64,000 bases of DNA from Lysobacter solisilvae (GCF_016613535.2 NZ_CP071518.1:1674001-1738000); one strand, 5' to 3'; positions 45,501 to 58,468 are shown, numbered from the stretch's first letter. Notes: generated by a model not told the origin, from the sequence alone. Program-made: numbers and translations.

Positions 45501-46615
45501 CAGTACCCCATCTTCATGAACCAGATCGCGGCGGCGGCGTCGAGGATGATCACCAGCGAGATCGCCTGCACCACGGACGAAGTGGTGCGCTCACCGACCG
45601 ACTCGGCGGTGCCTTCCACCTGCAGGCCTTCCAGGCAGCCGATCAGCGAGATGATCAGCGCGAAGAACGGCGCCTTGATCAGCCCCACCACGAAATGCCG
45701 GAGTTCCATCGTGTCGTGCATGCGCGCCAGGTACTGCGTGGGCGGGATGTCCAGGCCATAGGCGCCGACCGTCAGGCCACCCAGCAGGCCGAACACCATC
45801 GCGACGAAGGACAGCAGCGGCAGCATCACCAGCAGGGCCAGCACGCGGGGGATGACCAGCAGATCGATCGGATCCAGGCCCAGCGTGCGGATCGCGTCGA
45901 CCTCCTCGCGCGCCTTCATCGCGCCGATCTGCGCGGTGAATGCGCTGGCGGTGCGGCCGGCCAGGATGATCGCGGTCAGCAGGACGCCGAATTCGCGCAG
46001 GAACGCGATGCTGACCAGCTCCACCACGTAGATCACCGCGCCGAAGTCGCGCAGGATGTTCGCGCCCAGGAAAGCCACCACCGCACCGACCAGGAAGCAC
46101 AGCAGCGCGACCAGCGGGACGGCGTCCAGGCCGACCTGTTCCATGTGGTGCACGGTGGCGATCGGACGGAACCGGCTGGGTTCCTTGAAGGTGCGCGCCA
46201 GCTTGACCAGGGTCTCGCCGAAGAAGCCGACCAGCGCGCGCACTTCCTTGAAGTTGTCCGCCATCGCGAAGCCCAGGCGGGCCAGCGCCGCGGCGACGCC
46301 GTACTCGCGCTTCCTGCGCGGACGATCGTCGGCGATGTCCTCGATGGCGCTGACCAGGGCCCGGTGGTCGTCGTGGAACTGGATCTCGCCGAAGTCCAGG
46401 TCGCGCCGGCGCGCGAATCGCAGCAGCTGCAGGACACCCAGCGTGTCGAGTCGCTCGATGCCGGTGGCGTCGACGGCGGTGGCCTCGCGGGGGGCGAGCG
46501 ACAGCGCCTGGCTGATGTGTTCGGCGTTGGCCAGCGTCCATTGGCCACTCAGCCGCAGGCGCAGCGGAGTGCCTTCGGAGACCAGCTGTGGGAGGGACAC
46601 GGTAGGCGCAGTCAT
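45500..46615 (-). CDS. MlaE-like permease with N-terminal STAS domain
   Basis: 371 residues. Residues 1-100 are a STAS (MlaB-like) domain (VDATGIERLDTLGVLQLL), followed by about five TM helices of an MlaE permease (GAVVAFLGANILRDFGAVIYVVELV; REFGVLLTAIILAGRTASAFTAQIG). In this arrangement the regulatory MlaB function is fused to the permease. First gene of the operon; the ThrE-like gene is divergent, with about 125 bp between the two starts. Confidence 0.88.
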   Translation of the reverse strand: MTAPTVSLPQLVSEGTPLRLRLSGQWTLANAEHISQALSLAPREATAVDATGIERLDTLGVLQLLRFARRRDLDFGEIQFHDDHRALVSAIEDIADDRPRRKREYGVAAALARLGFAMADNFKEVRALVGFFGETLVKLARTFKEPSRFRPIATVHHMEQVGLDAVPLVALLCFLVGAVVAFLGANILRDFGAVIYVVELVSIAFLREFGVLLTAIILAGRTASAFTAQIGAMKAREEVDAIRTLGLDPIDLLVIPRVLALLVMLPLLSFVAMVFGLLGGLTVGAYGLDIPPTQYLARMHDTMELRHFVVGLIKAPFFALIISLIGCLEGLQVEGTAESVGERTTSSVVQAISLVIILDAAAAIWFMKMGY

Positions 46616-46740
46616 CTTGTCGGTGCAGGATACAGGCGCGGACGTGGATGTGGTTCACACGGCGGGCACGGACGCGGCGGGCGCGCGATGGACCGACCGC
46701 GTCTATGGGGCCGGCGGCGGGCCATGCGATGCTGTGCGGC

Positions 46741-48039
46741 ATGGCTCCCTTGCCCTACGCCCCCCGCCCCCCCGTCATCGGCGCGGACGTCCCCCCGAAT
46801 GACGTCAGCGGAGTGTCGGCGAGTTTCACCGAGCGCGTCGCCTTCCTGGTCGAACTGGCCGGTCGCCTGCATACCTACGGCACGACCGCACAGCGCCTGG
46901 AAGGGGCGGTCACCGCGGTGGCCCACCGGCTGAAGCTGGCCTGCGAACCCTGGTCCAATCCCACCGGCCTGATCCTGACCTTCAGCGAACCAGACCGCAG
47001 GGAAGGCGAGGTCGATGTCACCCGCGTGCTGCGGCTGCCGCCCGGCGACACCGACCTGCACCGGCTGAGCGAAACCGACCGCATCGCCGACGACGTCCTC
47101 GTCGGCACGCTGAACCTGGAGCAGGCGCACGCCGCGATGGCGGCGCTCGATCGCCCCCGCAGCTCGCGCACGCGGGCGGTGGAAGTAGTCGCCTTCGGCC
47201 TGGCGGCGATGGGCATCGCCGGCCTGCTGCGGCTGCCCTGGCTGGATATCGGCGTGGCCGGGGTCAACGGCCTGCTGATCGGCCTGCTGATCGAACTGGC
47301 CGCGTCGCGCCCGCGCCTGAAGGAAGCGTCGGACGCGATCGCCGGCATGCTCGCGGCCTTCGCCACCGTGCTGGTGGCCAGCGTGACGCCGCTCAACCAG
47401 AACACGGTGATCATCGCCTCGCTGATCGTGCTGTTGCCCGGCCTGGGCCTGACCAACGCGATCAACGAGCTCACCAGCCAGCATCTGGTCTCCGGCACCG
47501 CGCGCTTCGCCGGGGCGGTGACGACGGTGGCCAAGCTGACGGTCGGGGCGGTGATCGCGCTGTACATCGCCCAGATCATCGGGCTGACGCCCCAGGTGCG
47601 GGCGCTGCGCCCGCAGCCGGCCTGGGTCGAAGGATGTTCGCTGGTGGTGGCGACATTCGCCTTCGCCGTGCTGTTCCGCGCCAGCCGCCGCGACTACCTG
47701 CGGGTGATGCTGGCCGCGGCCAGCGGCTACCTGATCGCGCGCTTCGCCGGCGAGGCCTTCGGCCCGACGGCGGGCATCTTCCTGGCGGCGCTGGTGCTGA
47801 CCGCCGCCGGCAACGGCTTCGCGCGCTGGTGCCACCGGCCGGGCGCGATCATCCGGGTCCCCGGCATCATCACCCTGGTCCCCGGCAGCAACAGCCTGCG
47901 GGGCCTGCTGACGCTGGTGCAGCAGCAGGACGTGGTGGTCGGACAGGACGCGCTGCTGGGCGTGATGAATGTCCTGCTCGCGCTGCTGGCCGGCCTGCTG
48001 TTCGGCAACCTGCTGCTGCCGCCGACGCGGAACCTTTAG
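46741..48039 (+). CDS. Threonine/serine exporter ThrE family protein
   Basis: 432 residues. Cytosolic N-terminal domain (about 1-145) with FLVELAGRLHTYGTTAQRLEGAV, then about ten TM helices (AFGLAAMGIAGLL; LLPGLGLTNAINEL; GIFLAALVLTAAGNGFARW; VPGIITLVPGSNSLRG). These are the two halves of ThrE, which exports threonine and serine by proton antiport. The start at 46741 is preferred over the upstream Arg-rich extension. Substrate unproven. Confidence 0.82.
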   Translation: MAPLPYAPRPPVIGADVPPNDVSGVSASFTERVAFLVELAGRLHTYGTTAQRLEGAVTAVAHRLKLACEPWSNPTGLILTFSEPDRREGEVDVTRVLRLPPGDTDLHRLSETDRIADDVLVGTLNLEQAHAAMAALDRPRSSRTRAVEVVAFGLAAMGIAGLLRLPWLDIGVAGVNGLLIGLLIELAASRPRLKEASDAIAGMLAAFATVLVASVTPLNQNTVIIASLIVLLPGLGLTNAINELTSQHLVSGTARFAGAVTTVAKLTVGAVIALYIAQIIGLTPQVRALRPQPAWVEGCSLVVATFAFAVLFRASRRDYLRVMLAAASGYLIARFAGEAFGPTAGIFLAALVLTAAGNGFARWCHRPGAIIRVPGIITLVPGSNSLRGLLTLVQQQDVVVGQDALLGVMNVLLALLAGLLFGNLLLPPTRNL

Positions 48040-48138
48040 CTGGCGCATTGTCGGCACGTCAGCGTCGTCAGCACCGGCCCGTCCGCGCTGGCGCCGGCGA
48101 AGCGACGGACGCGAAAGGGCGACGGCCAGGCGCACCAG

Positions 48139-48165
48139 CAAAAACGCCGGGCGCGGCCCGGCGTT
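48139..48165 (-). terminator. Intrinsic terminator of the H-NS-like gene
   Basis: Perfect 10-bp stem AACGCCGGGC/GCCCGGCGTT with a 3-base loop; on the minus strand it is followed by TTTTTG. It lies about 65 bp after the stop codon of the gene at 48229. Confidence 0.85.
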
Positions 48166-48228
48166 CGTGGAGCGTGGCGACCAGGATCGGCGACCAGGAT
48201 CGGCGCGGCCAGGATCAGCCGACGACGA

Positions 48229-48612
48229 TCAGCCGATCAGGTAATCCTCGATCCGGCCGCCCTGTTCGAGCTTGATGGCCAGCCAGCGCGGCGGCTTGCC
48301 GCGGCCGGCCCAGGTCTCGGCGGTGTTGTCGGGATTGCGGTACTTCGGCGCCACCTTGCCCAGCTTGTAACCCTTGGTGCTCTTGCGGCCCTTCGGCGCT
48401 GCGGTGACGGCGGCCGGCGTGCGGGCCGCGCGCGCGGAGCCGGTGCCGAACAGTTCGGCGATCGTGTAGCCCTCGGCCTTGGCCAGTGCGGTCAGGCGGC
48501 TGCGCACGGTGGCCAGTGGCTTGCGCTTGGCCAGCGTCGTCTTGCGCTTCTTCGCCTGGTTGATCAGCAGGTCGAGTTCCTTGGCCGACAGGCCATTGAT
48601 GTCGATGGACAT
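48229..48612 (-). CDS. H-NS family nucleoid-associated protein
   Basis: 127 residues: N-terminal helical oligomerisation region, Ala/Lys-rich linker, and a C-terminal DNA-binding motif YRNPDNTAETWAGRGKPPRW similar to the TWTGRGR-P motif of H-NS. Resembles the XrvA-type H-NS proteins of Xanthomonas. Binds AT-rich DNA and represses transferred genes. GGAG 5 bp before the ATG. Possible targets nearby would include the lower-GC lipoprotein and the AT-centred 43-bp array, which is speculation. Confidence 0.9.
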   Translation of the reverse strand: MSIDINGLSAKELDLLINQAKKRKTTLAKRKPLATVRSRLTALAKAEGYTIAELFGTGSARAARTPAAVTAAPKGRKSTKGYKLGKVAPKYRNPDNTAETWAGRGKPPRWLAIKLEQGGRIEDYLIG

Positions 48613-48732
48613 GGAAGCTCCGGATGGCAGGGGATGAGAGCGGCGCGCGGCCGATGCATCGATGGTAGCAGGCCGCGTCCGCGCACCGGGCCGCCCGATC
48701 GGCGTGCCGCGGCGGCGCGGACGGGCCGCGCC

Positions 48733-50448
48733 TCAGGCGACGCCCAGGCGGGCCAGCAACGCGGCGCGGTCCAGGTTTTCCGCTTCGCTCGCGCGCCGGT
48801 GGCGGTACTCGAAACTGCCCGACGCCAATCCACGCTCGGACACGACCACGCGGTGCGGGATGCCGATCAGCTCGATGTCGGCGAACATCGCGCCCGGGCG
48901 CAGTCCCCGGTCGTCGAGCACGGCCTCGATGCCGGCGGCGTTGAGCTCGTCGTACAGCGCCTGGGCGGCGTCGCTGACGGCCGGGTCGTTCTTCGGATTG
49001 ATCATGCACACGGCGACGTGCCACGGCGCCATGGCTTCGGGCCAGACGATGCCGTTGGCGTCGAAGTTCTGCTCGATCGCGGCGGCCACGATCCGCGACA
49101 CGCCGATGCCGTAGCAGCCCATCAGCGGGACCGAAGCGCGGCCGGTCTCGTCCAGCACCGTGCACTGCATGGCCTCGGCGTATTTGCGACCCAGCTGGAA
49201 GACATGGCCGACCTCGATGCCGCGGGCGATGGACAGCGTGCCCTGGCCATCGGGCGAGGCGTCGCCTTCGACGACGTTGCGGATGTCGGCGACCTCGTCC
49301 GGCTCGGGCAGGTCGCGGCCCCAGTTAACGCCGGCCAGGTGGAAGCCCTTTTCGTTGGCGCCGACCACGAAGTCGGCCATCGCCGCGACGCTGCGGTCGG
49401 CCACCACGCGGATCGGCGCGCGCGGCGCGACCGGTCCCAGGAAGCCGGGCTCGCTGCCCAGGTGCGCGTCGATCTCGCCCTCCGTGGCCAGCCGGTAGTT
49501 GCCCAGGCCGGCCAGCTTGGCCAGCTTGATCTCGTTGACGACGTGGTCGCCGCGCACCAGCGCCAGCACGAACTGCGGCTGGCCATCGGCGTCCTCGCCC
49601 GTCAGCGCGACCGACTTGACCGTACGCGCCAGGTCGATGCCCATCAGCGCCGCGACGTCCTCGCAGGTCTTCTGCACCGGCGTGTCGATGCGGCGCATCT
49701 GCTCGCTGGCCGCCGCGCGCGCGCCCGGCGCGAGGGCCTGCGCCAGTTCGACGTTGGCCGCGTAGTCCGAGCCGCTGGAGAACGCGATCGCGTCCTCGCC
49801 CGAATCGGCCAGCACGTGGAATTCGTGCGACGCGCTGCCGCCGATCGCGCCGGTGTCGGCGAACACCGCGCGGAACTTCAGGCCCAGGCGCTGGAAGATG
49901 CGTCCGTAGGTGTCGTACATGTTGCGGTATTCGCGGCCGAGGTCTTCCTCGGTCAGGTGGAACGAATAGGCATCCTTCATCAGGAATTCGCGCGCGCGCA
50001 TCACGCCGAAGCGCGGGCGGATCTCGTCGCGGAACTTGGTCTGGATGTTGTAGAAATTGACCGGCAGCTGCTTGTAGCTGGCCAGTTCGCTGCGGGCGAA
50101 GTCGGTGATGACTTCCTCGGCGGTGGGGCCGTAGCAGTAGCCGGCCTCCTTGCGGTCCTTGATCTTGAGCAGCTGGCCGCCGAACTTCTCCCAGCGCCCG
50201 GTTTCCTCCCACAGCTCCTGCGGCTGGATGGTCGGCATCAGCAGTTCGATCGCGCCGGCCGCGTCCATTTCCTCGCGCACCGCGCGCTCGACCTTGCGCA
50301 ACACGCGCAGGCCCAGCGGCGACCAGGTGTACAGGCCGGCGGCGAGCTTGCGGATCATGCCGGCCTTGAGCATCAGCTTGTGGCTGATGATCTCGGCTTC
50401 GGCGGGGGTTTCCTTGCTGGTATGGAGGTGGAACCGCGACAGGCGCAT
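48733..50448 (-). CDS. proS: Prolyl-tRNA synthetase
   Basis: 571 residues, bacterial-type ProRS with the inserted YbaK-like editing domain (about 230-380). Motif 2 ([26 protein letters not shown]) and motif 3 ([17 protein letters not shown]) are clear. Charges tRNA-Pro. Start chosen at the ATG of [13 protein letters not shown], matching the family start; a longer open frame upstream overlaps the small gene at 50540. Confidence 0.96.
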   Translation of the reverse strand: MRLSRFHLHTSKETPAEAEIISHKLMLKAGMIRKLAAGLYTWSPLGLRVLRKVERAVREEMDAAGAIELLMPTIQPQELWEETGRWEKFGGQLLKIKDRKEAGYCYGPTAEEVITDFARSELASYKQLPVNFYNIQTKFRDEIRPRFGVMRAREFLMKDAYSFHLTEEDLGREYRNMYDTYGRIFQRLGLKFRAVFADTGAIGGSASHEFHVLADSGEDAIAFSSGSDYAANVELAQALAPGARAAASEQMRRIDTPVQKTCEDVAALMGIDLARTVKSVALTGEDADGQPQFVLALVRGDHVVNEIKLAKLAGLGNYRLATEGEIDAHLGSEPGFLGPVAPRAPIRVVADRSVAAMADFVVGANEKGFHLAGVNWGRDLPEPDEVADIRNVVEGDASPDGQGTLSIARGIEVGHVFQLGRKYAEAMQCTVLDETGRASVPLMGCYGIGVSRIVAAAIEQNFDANGIVWPEAMAPWHVAVCMINPKNDPAVSDAAQALYDELNAAGIEAVLDDRGLRPGAMFADIELIGIPHRVVVSERGLASGSFEYRHRRASEAENLDRAALLARLGVA

Positions 50449-50539
50449 CGGGAGACTTCGGACGAGGGGAAGCGGCATTTTGCCATCGATTCCGCCACGT
50501 ACCGCCCGATGGAGGCCGTCCTGCGCGGCCCCGCCGGGC

Positions 50540-50827
50540 TCAGTCGACCTCGGGCAGGTCCGCGTCGCGGTTGCCGTGGACCTCGATGCCGGCCCTGGGT
50601 TCCATGTCGACCCGCTCGTACTTGCGCCCCTTGGGCGGCTGCGCACTCACCTGCAGGTGGCCCTGCGCGTCACGCCAGCGGTACAGCACCGGGCGCGCGG
50701 CTTCCGCGGCGGCGGCCGCCTGCCGTTCCTGTTCGATGCGCTCGAGCTCACGCTCCTCGCGTGTACTCCACCACCACCCGCCCACGCCCAGTCCGGCACC
50801 GAGCAGGAGGGCCACCGACAGGCGCAC
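50540..50827 (-). CDS. Small secreted/anchored protein with DUF4124-like motif
   Basis: 95 residues. N-terminal hydrophobic segment (about 3-20), a charged helix, then [18 protein letters not shown], the short DUF4124 motif, followed by KYERVDMEP. Function unknown; family members are periplasmic. It follows a second DUF4124 protein by about 10 bp on the same strand, so the two probably are co-transcribed. Confidence 0.7.
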   Translation of the reverse strand: MRLSVALLLGAGLGVGGWWWSTREERELERIEQERQAAAAAEAARPVLYRWRDAQGHLQVSAQPPKGRKYERVDMEPRAGIEVHGNRDADLPEVD

Positions 50828-50836
50828 GCGCGGGCC

Positions 50837-51217
50837 TCAGGTGGCGCCGGCGGCGCAGGTGTTCTTGAGCGTGGTCTCGGCCAGGTGGACCTGCGCGGCC
50901 GTTTCCTCGGCCGTCATTTCCTTGTCCGGCTTGCCATCGCCGTCGGCATCCAGGCCCACGGGCCCCTTGGCGTCCTTGAGGCGCTGCAGGTTCATCCGGG
51001 CGATGGCGCAGCGCGGATCCTCCGTCTTCGCCGCGGCGGCGGCGGGCGGGGCATCGTCGACGTTGCGGTTCTTGTAGGCCGTTTCCGGGGGCGGAGAGTC
51101 GGAGTAGTGGGTCACGCCCTTGGCGTCCTTCCACTGGTAGACCTGCCCCGCCAGGACGGGCAGGGCGGCGAGCAGGGCCACCAGGCCCAGACCGATGCGG
51201 ATCGTGCGAACAGACAT
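50837..51217 (-). CDS. Secreted DUF4124 protein
   Basis: 126 residues. Sec-type signal peptide (cleavage near LAG-QVYQW, residue about 24) then VYQWKDAKGVTHYSDSPP, the DUF4124 hallmark, an Ala-rich linker, and a C-terminal helical region with cysteines. GGAG precedes the ATG by 7 bp. Function unknown in the family. Confidence 0.78.
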   Translation of the reverse strand: MSVRTIRIGLGLVALLAALPVLAGQVYQWKDAKGVTHYSDSPPPETAYKNRNVDDAPPAAAAAKTEDPRCAIARMNLQRLKDAKGPVGLDADGDGKPDKEMTAEETAAQVHLAETTLKNTCAAGAT

Positions 51218-51410
51218 GGGGCACTCCGGAACGCGGTGGCGAGGGTCCGATTGCAGCACCGTGGGCGCGGCCAGGCAAGCGACGGGGCCGGTTCTGTTGA
51301 CGGTGCGCGCGGTTTCAGGCCCCTAGGGCTGTCGGGTTCAGCTGGCCGGACCGGGTGGACCGGGGTCCCCGGGGGAGGGCGGCGCAGTTCGGGGCGGATA
51401 CACTGGCGCG

Positions 51411-52196
51411 ATGGAATCACCGCCCTCTGCCCGACCCCGCAACCGCGGCATCTACCTGCTGCCGAACCTGTTCACCAGCGGCGGGCTGTTCGCGGGCTTC
51501 TACGCCATCATCGCCGCCACCCAGGGGCAGTTCGAGAATGCCTGCGTGGCCATCTTCATCGCGGCGATCCTGGACGGCGTGGACGGGCGCGTGGCGCGCC
51601 TGACCAACACGCAGAGCGAGTTCGGCATGCAGTACGACTCGCTCGCCGACCTGATCAGCTTCGGGCTCGCGCCGGCGCTGGTGATGTACCACTGGGCGCT
51701 GTCGGCCACCCGCATGGACGGCGTCGTGCCGGGCAAGATCGGCTGGATCGGCGCCTTCCTGTACGCCGCCTGCGCGGCGGTGCGGCTGGCGCGCTTCAAT
51801 GCGCAGGTCGGCCAGGTCGACAAGCGCTGGTTCATCGGCCTCGCCAGCCCGGCGGCGGCGGGACTGGTCGCCGCGTTCGTATGGACCTGCGTGGATTTCG
51901 GGTTCGTCGGCGAAGAACTGCGCTATCTCGCGCTGGCGGTGACGGTCACCGCGGCGGTGCTGATGGTGAGCCGCCTGCGTTATTTCAGTTTCAAGGGCAG
52001 CGGCCCACGCAGTGACCGCGTGCCGTTCGGCTCGATCGTCGTGGTGCTGGCCGCGGTGGTGGCCATCGCGATCGATCCGCCCTCGGTGCTGCTCACCATC
52101 GGCGTGGCGTATGCATTGTCGGGCCCCGGCTACTGGCTGTGGCGCAAGCTGCGGCGCGTGCCCTCCGACGCAGTGCCTCCGGACGCGCCGCGATGA
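51411..52196 (+). CDS. pssA: CDP-diacylglycerol-serine O-phosphatidyltransferase
   Basis: 261 residues, seven to eight TM helices, with the CDP-alcohol phosphotransferase motif DGVDGRVARLTNTQSEFGMQYDSLADL (D-G-x2-A-R-x8-G-x3-D-x3-D variant). Transfers phosphatidyl from CDP-DAG to serine for phosphatidylserine and then phosphatidylethanolamine synthesis. Stop overlaps the holD-like start by 4 bp (ATGA). Confidence 0.9.
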   Translation: MESPPSARPRNRGIYLLPNLFTSGGLFAGFYAIIAATQGQFENACVAIFIAAILDGVDGRVARLTNTQSEFGMQYDSLADLISFGLAPALVMYHWALSATRMDGVVPGKIGWIGAFLYAACAAVRLARFNAQVGQVDKRWFIGLASPAAAGLVAAFVWTCVDFGFVGEELRYLALAVTVTAAVLMVSRLRYFSFKGSGPRSDRVPFGSIVVVLAAVVAIAIDPPSVLLTIGVAYALSGPGYWLWRKLRRVPSDAVPPDAPR

Positions 52197-52591
52197 CCGC
52201 AGCCGCCGCGCCCATGCCGTGGGACGCGCAGCAGCGCGAGTGGCTGCAGGCGCTGGGGTACGACGTGTTGGGCCTGGCGTCGTCGGCCGCGGCGGCCGAG
52301 CCGGCGCCGGAGCGCGACCTGGCCGGGCCCGCGTCGCAGCCGCGGGCTACGCGCGAGATGCCGGAGGCCAGGGCCGCCGAGGCGTCGCGTTCGCACCATC
52401 CCGTGTCCGCCGCCCGCGTGCCGGCCGACGCCGCCCTGCTGCGTGCCCTGGCGCGCGCGGCAGGGCGCGCCCCCGATGACGGCGAACTGCTGCGAGCGCT
52501 GCCGACCCTGTCCAGCCTGCGGGGCAGCCCGGCGGCGCGTCGCGCCCTGTGGCCGCGGCTGCGTGCGCTGAGGCGCGGAGCGCCCCGGTGA
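52193..52591 (+). CDS. holD: DNA polymerase III psi subunit-like protein
   Basis: 132 residues. The N terminus QREWLQALGYDVLGL and the C terminus LSSLRGSPAARRALWPRL align by eye with E. coli HolD (W-x-LQQLG-I and LRANPTARAALWQQI). The middle is low-complexity. HolD links the clamp loader to the chi subunit. rimI follows with a 4-bp overlap (GTGA), as in the classical holD-rimI pair, and holC lies nearby at 56436. Confidence rests as much on gene order as on sequence. Confidence 0.65.
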   Translation: MTAAAAPMPWDAQQREWLQALGYDVLGLASSAAAAEPAPERDLAGPASQPRATREMPEARAAEASRSHHPVSAARVPADAALLRALARAAGRAPDDGELLRALPTLSSLRGSPAARRALWPRLRALRRGAPR

Positions 52592-53067
52592 ACGCCTGGA
52601 GCAAGCAGACCCCCGCGATGGGCCTGCGCCCGATGCGCGAGGACGACCTCGTCGCGGTGCACGCGATCGAAGCGCGGGCCTACGAGTTTCCCTGGTCGGT
52701 CGGGATCTTCCGCGACTGCCTGCGCGCGGATTACCCGTGCTGGGTCATGCACGACCAGGGCCGGATCGAAGGCTATTTCCTGATGTCCATCGCGGCCGGC
52801 GAGGCGCACGTGCTCAACGTGTGCGTGGCGCCGGAACTGCAGGGCCAGGGCCACGGTCGCCGCCTGCTGCAGGCGCTGGTGCAGATCGCCCGCGGCCGCG
52901 GCGCGGCGCGCATCTTCCTGGAAGTGCGCCCGTCCAACATCGGCGCGATCGGCCTGTACCACCGCGAGGGTTTCAACGAAATCGGCCGCCGTCCGCGCTA
53001 TTACCCGGCCCGCGACGGACGCGAGGACGCGCTGGTGATGGCGATGGAGCTGTTCCCCGAGGACTGA
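52588..53067 (+). CDS. rimI: Ribosomal protein S18-alanine N-acetyltransferase
   Basis: 159 residues, GNAT fold: MREDDLVAVHAIEARAYEFPWS, then HVLNVCVAPELQGQGHGRRLL (acyl-CoA loop) and LEVRPSNIGAIGLYHREGFNEIGRRPRYY, all close to RimI. Acetylates the N-terminal alanine of S18. The start is GTG, overlapping the holD stop; ATG at 52618 is possible. Confidence 0.88.
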   Translation: MNAWSKQTPAMGLRPMREDDLVAVHAIEARAYEFPWSVGIFRDCLRADYPCWVMHDQGRIEGYFLMSIAAGEAHVLNVCVAPELQGQGHGRRLLQALVQIARGRGAARIFLEVRPSNIGAIGLYHREGFNEIGRRPRYYPARDGREDALVMAMELFPED

Positions 53068-53106
53068 GGCACGTCCCCCGGTTTCGCCGGGAACGCGGCA
53101 ACCCAC

Positions 53107-53148
53107 GCCCCCACCCCAATCCTCCCCCGCTGGCGGGGGAGGGTGTGG

Positions 53149-53150
<2 letters not shown>
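53107..53150. repeat. Second repeat family, copy 3 (inverted)
   Basis: CCCCCACCCCAATCCTCCCCCGC-TGGC-GGGGGAG, the reverse complement of the elements at 26814 and 28190. It lies just beyond the valS stop codon in the gap after rimI. Confidence 0.75.
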
Positions 53151-55947
<2,797 letters not shown>

Positions 55948-55968
55948 GGGATGCAGTTGCTCGTGCTC

Positions 55969-55995
55969 GTCATCCCCGCGTGCGCGGGGATCCGG
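55969..55995. repeat. Single REP-like palindrome upstream of valS
   Basis: GTCATCCCCGCGTGCGCGGGGATCCGG, a member of the family clustered at 25414-25793. It lies 22 bp upstream of the valS start, so it may sit in its 5' untranslated region. Confidence 0.85.
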
Positions 55996-56106
55996 TGACT
56001 TTTGGCGGACGCGACCGCGACCGCTTCGATGGATACGACGCCGGTAGCGCGGGTCGCGCCTGGCGCCGGGTGCGGGCCGCGCGGCTTGCGCTGCGCGGTC
56101 GCGGGT

Positions 56107-56398
56107 TCAGGCTGCAGGCTTGAGTCCGCTGTACAGCGTCCACGCGCCGATGATCAGGAAGCCGGCCCCGGCCACGATCTTCAGCGCCGTCGGGCTGACG
56201 AACTTCGCCAGCGCCTGGCCGGCGATCACGCCGATCGCGGTGGCGACCAGCAGCGCCGCGCCTGCCGCGAAGAACACCTTCCACGGGCTGACCTTGCCTT
56301 CGGCGGAGAACAGCAGCGTCGCCAGCTGCGTCTTGTCGCCGAGTTCGGCCAGGGAACACCACGGCGAAGATGCCGGCGAGTACCTTCAGTTCCTGCAT
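56107..56398 (-). pseudogene. Gdt1/UPF0016-family cation exporter, frameshifted
   Basis: Restoring one base gives a 96-residue protein with the family motif ELGDKTQ and about three TM helices (MQELKVLAGIFAVVF...; VFFAAGAALLVATAIG; IVAGAGFLIIGAWTLY). In the raw sequence the reading frame shifts after MQELKVLAGIFAVVF: TTCCCTGGCC where the intact gene would read TTCCTGGCC, an extra base at 56352-56354. The frameshift is exactly at the conserved motif. Gdt1/MntX-type proteins export Mn2+ or Ca2+. GAGG precedes the ATG, and holC ends 37 bp upstream. Mutation or assembly error, see findings. Confidence 0.8.
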
Positions 56399-56435
56399 TG
56401 CGCACCTCGTCTTGCCGGCAGTCTGCCTGCCGCGC

Positions 56436-56861
56436 CTACATGTCGTGCTTGTTCACGTCCAGGCCGCGGGCCTGGTACTGCTTCCAGCGTTCGCGCAGCG
56501 GGCCGCGCGCCTCCGGATCGGCCGGGACCACTTCCAGCACGCGCTCGAAGCTGCCTTCGACCGCCGCGTCGCGCAGGTTGATCACCAGTGGCCGCAGCGG
56601 TGCGTCGACGTCCGGTGCCGCGATCAGCACGGCCGCTTCTTCCTCGTCGATGTCCGCGCCGGCGATCTGGTGCGGGATGTAGACCTCGTCGCCCATGTCC
56701 CACAGCAGGTCGTCGATCTGCTCGGCCTGCGCGGCGTCGCGCGCCAGCACCAGCGTCCACAACCCGGCGTCGTGCGCCTTGCGCGCGAGTTCGCACACCA
56801 GGCGCAGCGGCTGCGCGCGGAAGCGATCCTTGGCGATCAGGTAGAAGTCGGCGCGAGGCAT
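56436..56861 (-). CDS. holC: DNA polymerase III chi subunit
   Basis: 141 residues, near the 147 of E. coli HolC. ADFYLIAKDRFRAQPLRLVCELARKA and DDLLWDMGDEVYIPHQ and PLVINLRDAAV match the chi family. It binds SSB and, via psi (HolD, 52193), the clamp loader. The ATG at 56861 begins the homologous part; the longer frame upstream has poor composition. A GGGAAT/GGGAA-rich stretch precedes it. Confidence 0.9.
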   Translation of the reverse strand: MPRADFYLIAKDRFRAQPLRLVCELARKAHDAGLWTLVLARDAAQAEQIDDLLWDMGDEVYIPHQIAGADIDEEEAAVLIAAPDVDAPLRPLVINLRDAAVEGSFERVLEVVPADPEARGPLRERWKQYQARGLDVNKHDM

Positions 56862-56992
56862 GGGTTGGGAATCGGGAAGCGGGAAATGGGGGGCATGGAA
56901 TGGGGAACGGGGGAAGCAGCAGGTCGGGCTGCGAGGCCCGGCGGGGAGCGCTGTGGCTCCCCTGTTTCCCGTTACCCGTTCAAGGATTGCCG

Positions 56993-58468
56993 TCAGACGC
57001 GATCCAGCAGCCACTGGCTCAGCATGCCTACCGGCCGGCCCGTGGCCAGTCCGCGCTTGCCTTCGTCATTGGCGACGCCGGCGATGTCCAAGTGCGCCCA
57101 GCGCTGGCCTTCGGTGAAACGGGCCAGGAAGCAGCCGGCGGTGATGGCGCCGGCCCAGCGGCCGCCGATGTTGTAGACGTCGGCGAAGGTCGAATCCAGC
57201 AGCGACTGGTACTCGTCCCACAGCGGCAGGCGCCAGCCGCGATCGAACACGTGCTCGCCGGCGGCGATCAGTTCGGCGGCCAGGTCGTCGTCCTTGGTCA
57301 TCAGGCCGCTGGCGTACTTGCCCAGCGCGATGACGCAGGCGCCGGTCAGGGTGGCCACGTCGACCAGTGCGGCCGGCTCGAAGCGCTGCGCATAGGTGAG
57401 CGCGTCGCACAGGATCAGGCGGCCTTCGGCGTCGGTGTTGCCCACTTCGATCGTCTTGCCCGACATCGAGGTGATCACGTCGGACGGACGGTAGCTGTCG
57501 GCGTCGGGCATGTTCTCCACGGCCGGCACGATCACCACCAGGTTGATCGGCAACTGCATGCCGACCGCGGCGACGAAAGCGCCCATCACGCTGGCGGCGC
57601 CGCACATGTCGTACTTCATTTCCTCGATGCCGCCCTGGGTCTTCAGGTTGATGCCGCCGGTATCGAAGGTGATGCCCTTGCCGACCAGGACATAGGGCTT
57701 GGCGTCGCCGCCGTTGTTCCACTTGAGGACCACCAGCTTGGGCGGATTGGCCGAGCCGCGGGCGACGGCCAGCAGCGAGCCCATGCCCAGTTCCTGCATC
57801 TGGGCGCGATCGAGCACCTCGCATTCGGCCTTGTCGAAGCGGCCGGCGAACTCCTGCGCCTGCTGGGCCAGGTAGGCCGGATTGCAGATGTTGGGCGGCA
57901 GGTTGCCCAGCTCGCGGGTGAAGGCCACGCCGGCGGCGATGGCCTTGCCATGGGCCAGGGCGGCGGCGTCGTGGCCGAGCACGGTGACCGACTTCAGCCC
58001 GGTCTCGTCGCGCTTCTTGTTCTTTGCCCCGAGCGTGGCGACGTAGGCATAGCAGGCGTGGTCGGACACGATCACCGCCTGGCGCACATTCCACGCCTGG
58101 TCGCGGCCCTTGACCTCGACCTCGCTCAGTGTGAGCAGCGCGTGAGTGACCGGCCCCACCTTCAGCGCGCGCGCGGCGTCACCGATGGCCTTGATGTACT
58201 GCGGCACGCCGAACTTGGCCGAATCCCCCAGTCCGACCACCAGCACGCGCGGCGCGGTGACCCCGGCCAGATCGTGCAGCAGGGCCGTCTTGCCGGTCTT
58301 CCCGCTGACGTCGCCGCGTTCCAGCAGCGCGGTGAGGCGGCCACCGGAGGCGGTGTCCAGGGCCTGCGCGGAGGGCGTGAGGCTGCGGTCGGCGAAGGCG
58401 CCGACGATGATGCAATCGGTCTGGGCGGTCGCGGGCGCAAGGTGGTTCAGGTCGAATTCGAGGGACAT
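56993..58468 (-). CDS. pepA: Leucyl aminopeptidase
   Basis: 491 residues, M17 family. Metal-binding and active-site segments are present: [27 protein letters not shown] and [14 protein letters not shown]. Removes N-terminal Leu and others; in some bacteria PepA also binds DNA. The ATG at 58468 gives the family length. First gene of pepA-holC-(Gdt1-like)-valS, divergent from lptF. Confidence 0.95.
   Translation of the reverse strand: MSLEFDLNHLAPATAQTDCIIVGAFADRSLTPSAQALDTASGGRLTALLERGDVSGKTGKTALLHDLAGVTAPRVLVVGLGDSAKFGVPQYIKAIGDAARALKVGPVTHALLTLSEVEVKGRDQAWNVRQAVIVSDHACYAYVATLGAKNKKRDETGLKSVTVLGHDAAALAHGKAIAAGVAFTRELGNLPPNICNPAYLAQQAQEFAGRFDKAECEVLDRAQMQELGMGSLLAVARGSANPPKLVVLKWNNGGDAKPYVLVGKGITFDTGGINLKTQGGIEEMKYDMCGAASVMGAFVAAVGMQLPINLVVIVPAVENMPDADSYRPSDVITSMSGKTIEVGNTDAEGRLILCDALTYAQRFEPAALVDVATLTGACVIALGKYASGLMTKDDDLAAELIAAGEHVFDRGWRLPLWDEYQSLLDSTFADVYNIGGRWAGAITAGCFLARFTEGQRWAHLDIAGVANDEGKRGLATGRPVGMLSQWLLDRV

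Noticed and set aside
50449..50646. Upstream extension of proS
   Set aside because: Lacks family similarity and overlaps the DUF4124-like gene; the [13 protein letters not shown] start is the known family start.
56862..56992. GGGAAT-rich stretch between holC and pepA as a regulatory RNA
   Set aside because: Simple purine-rich repeats common in intergenic DNA of this family; no stable fold or promoter seen.
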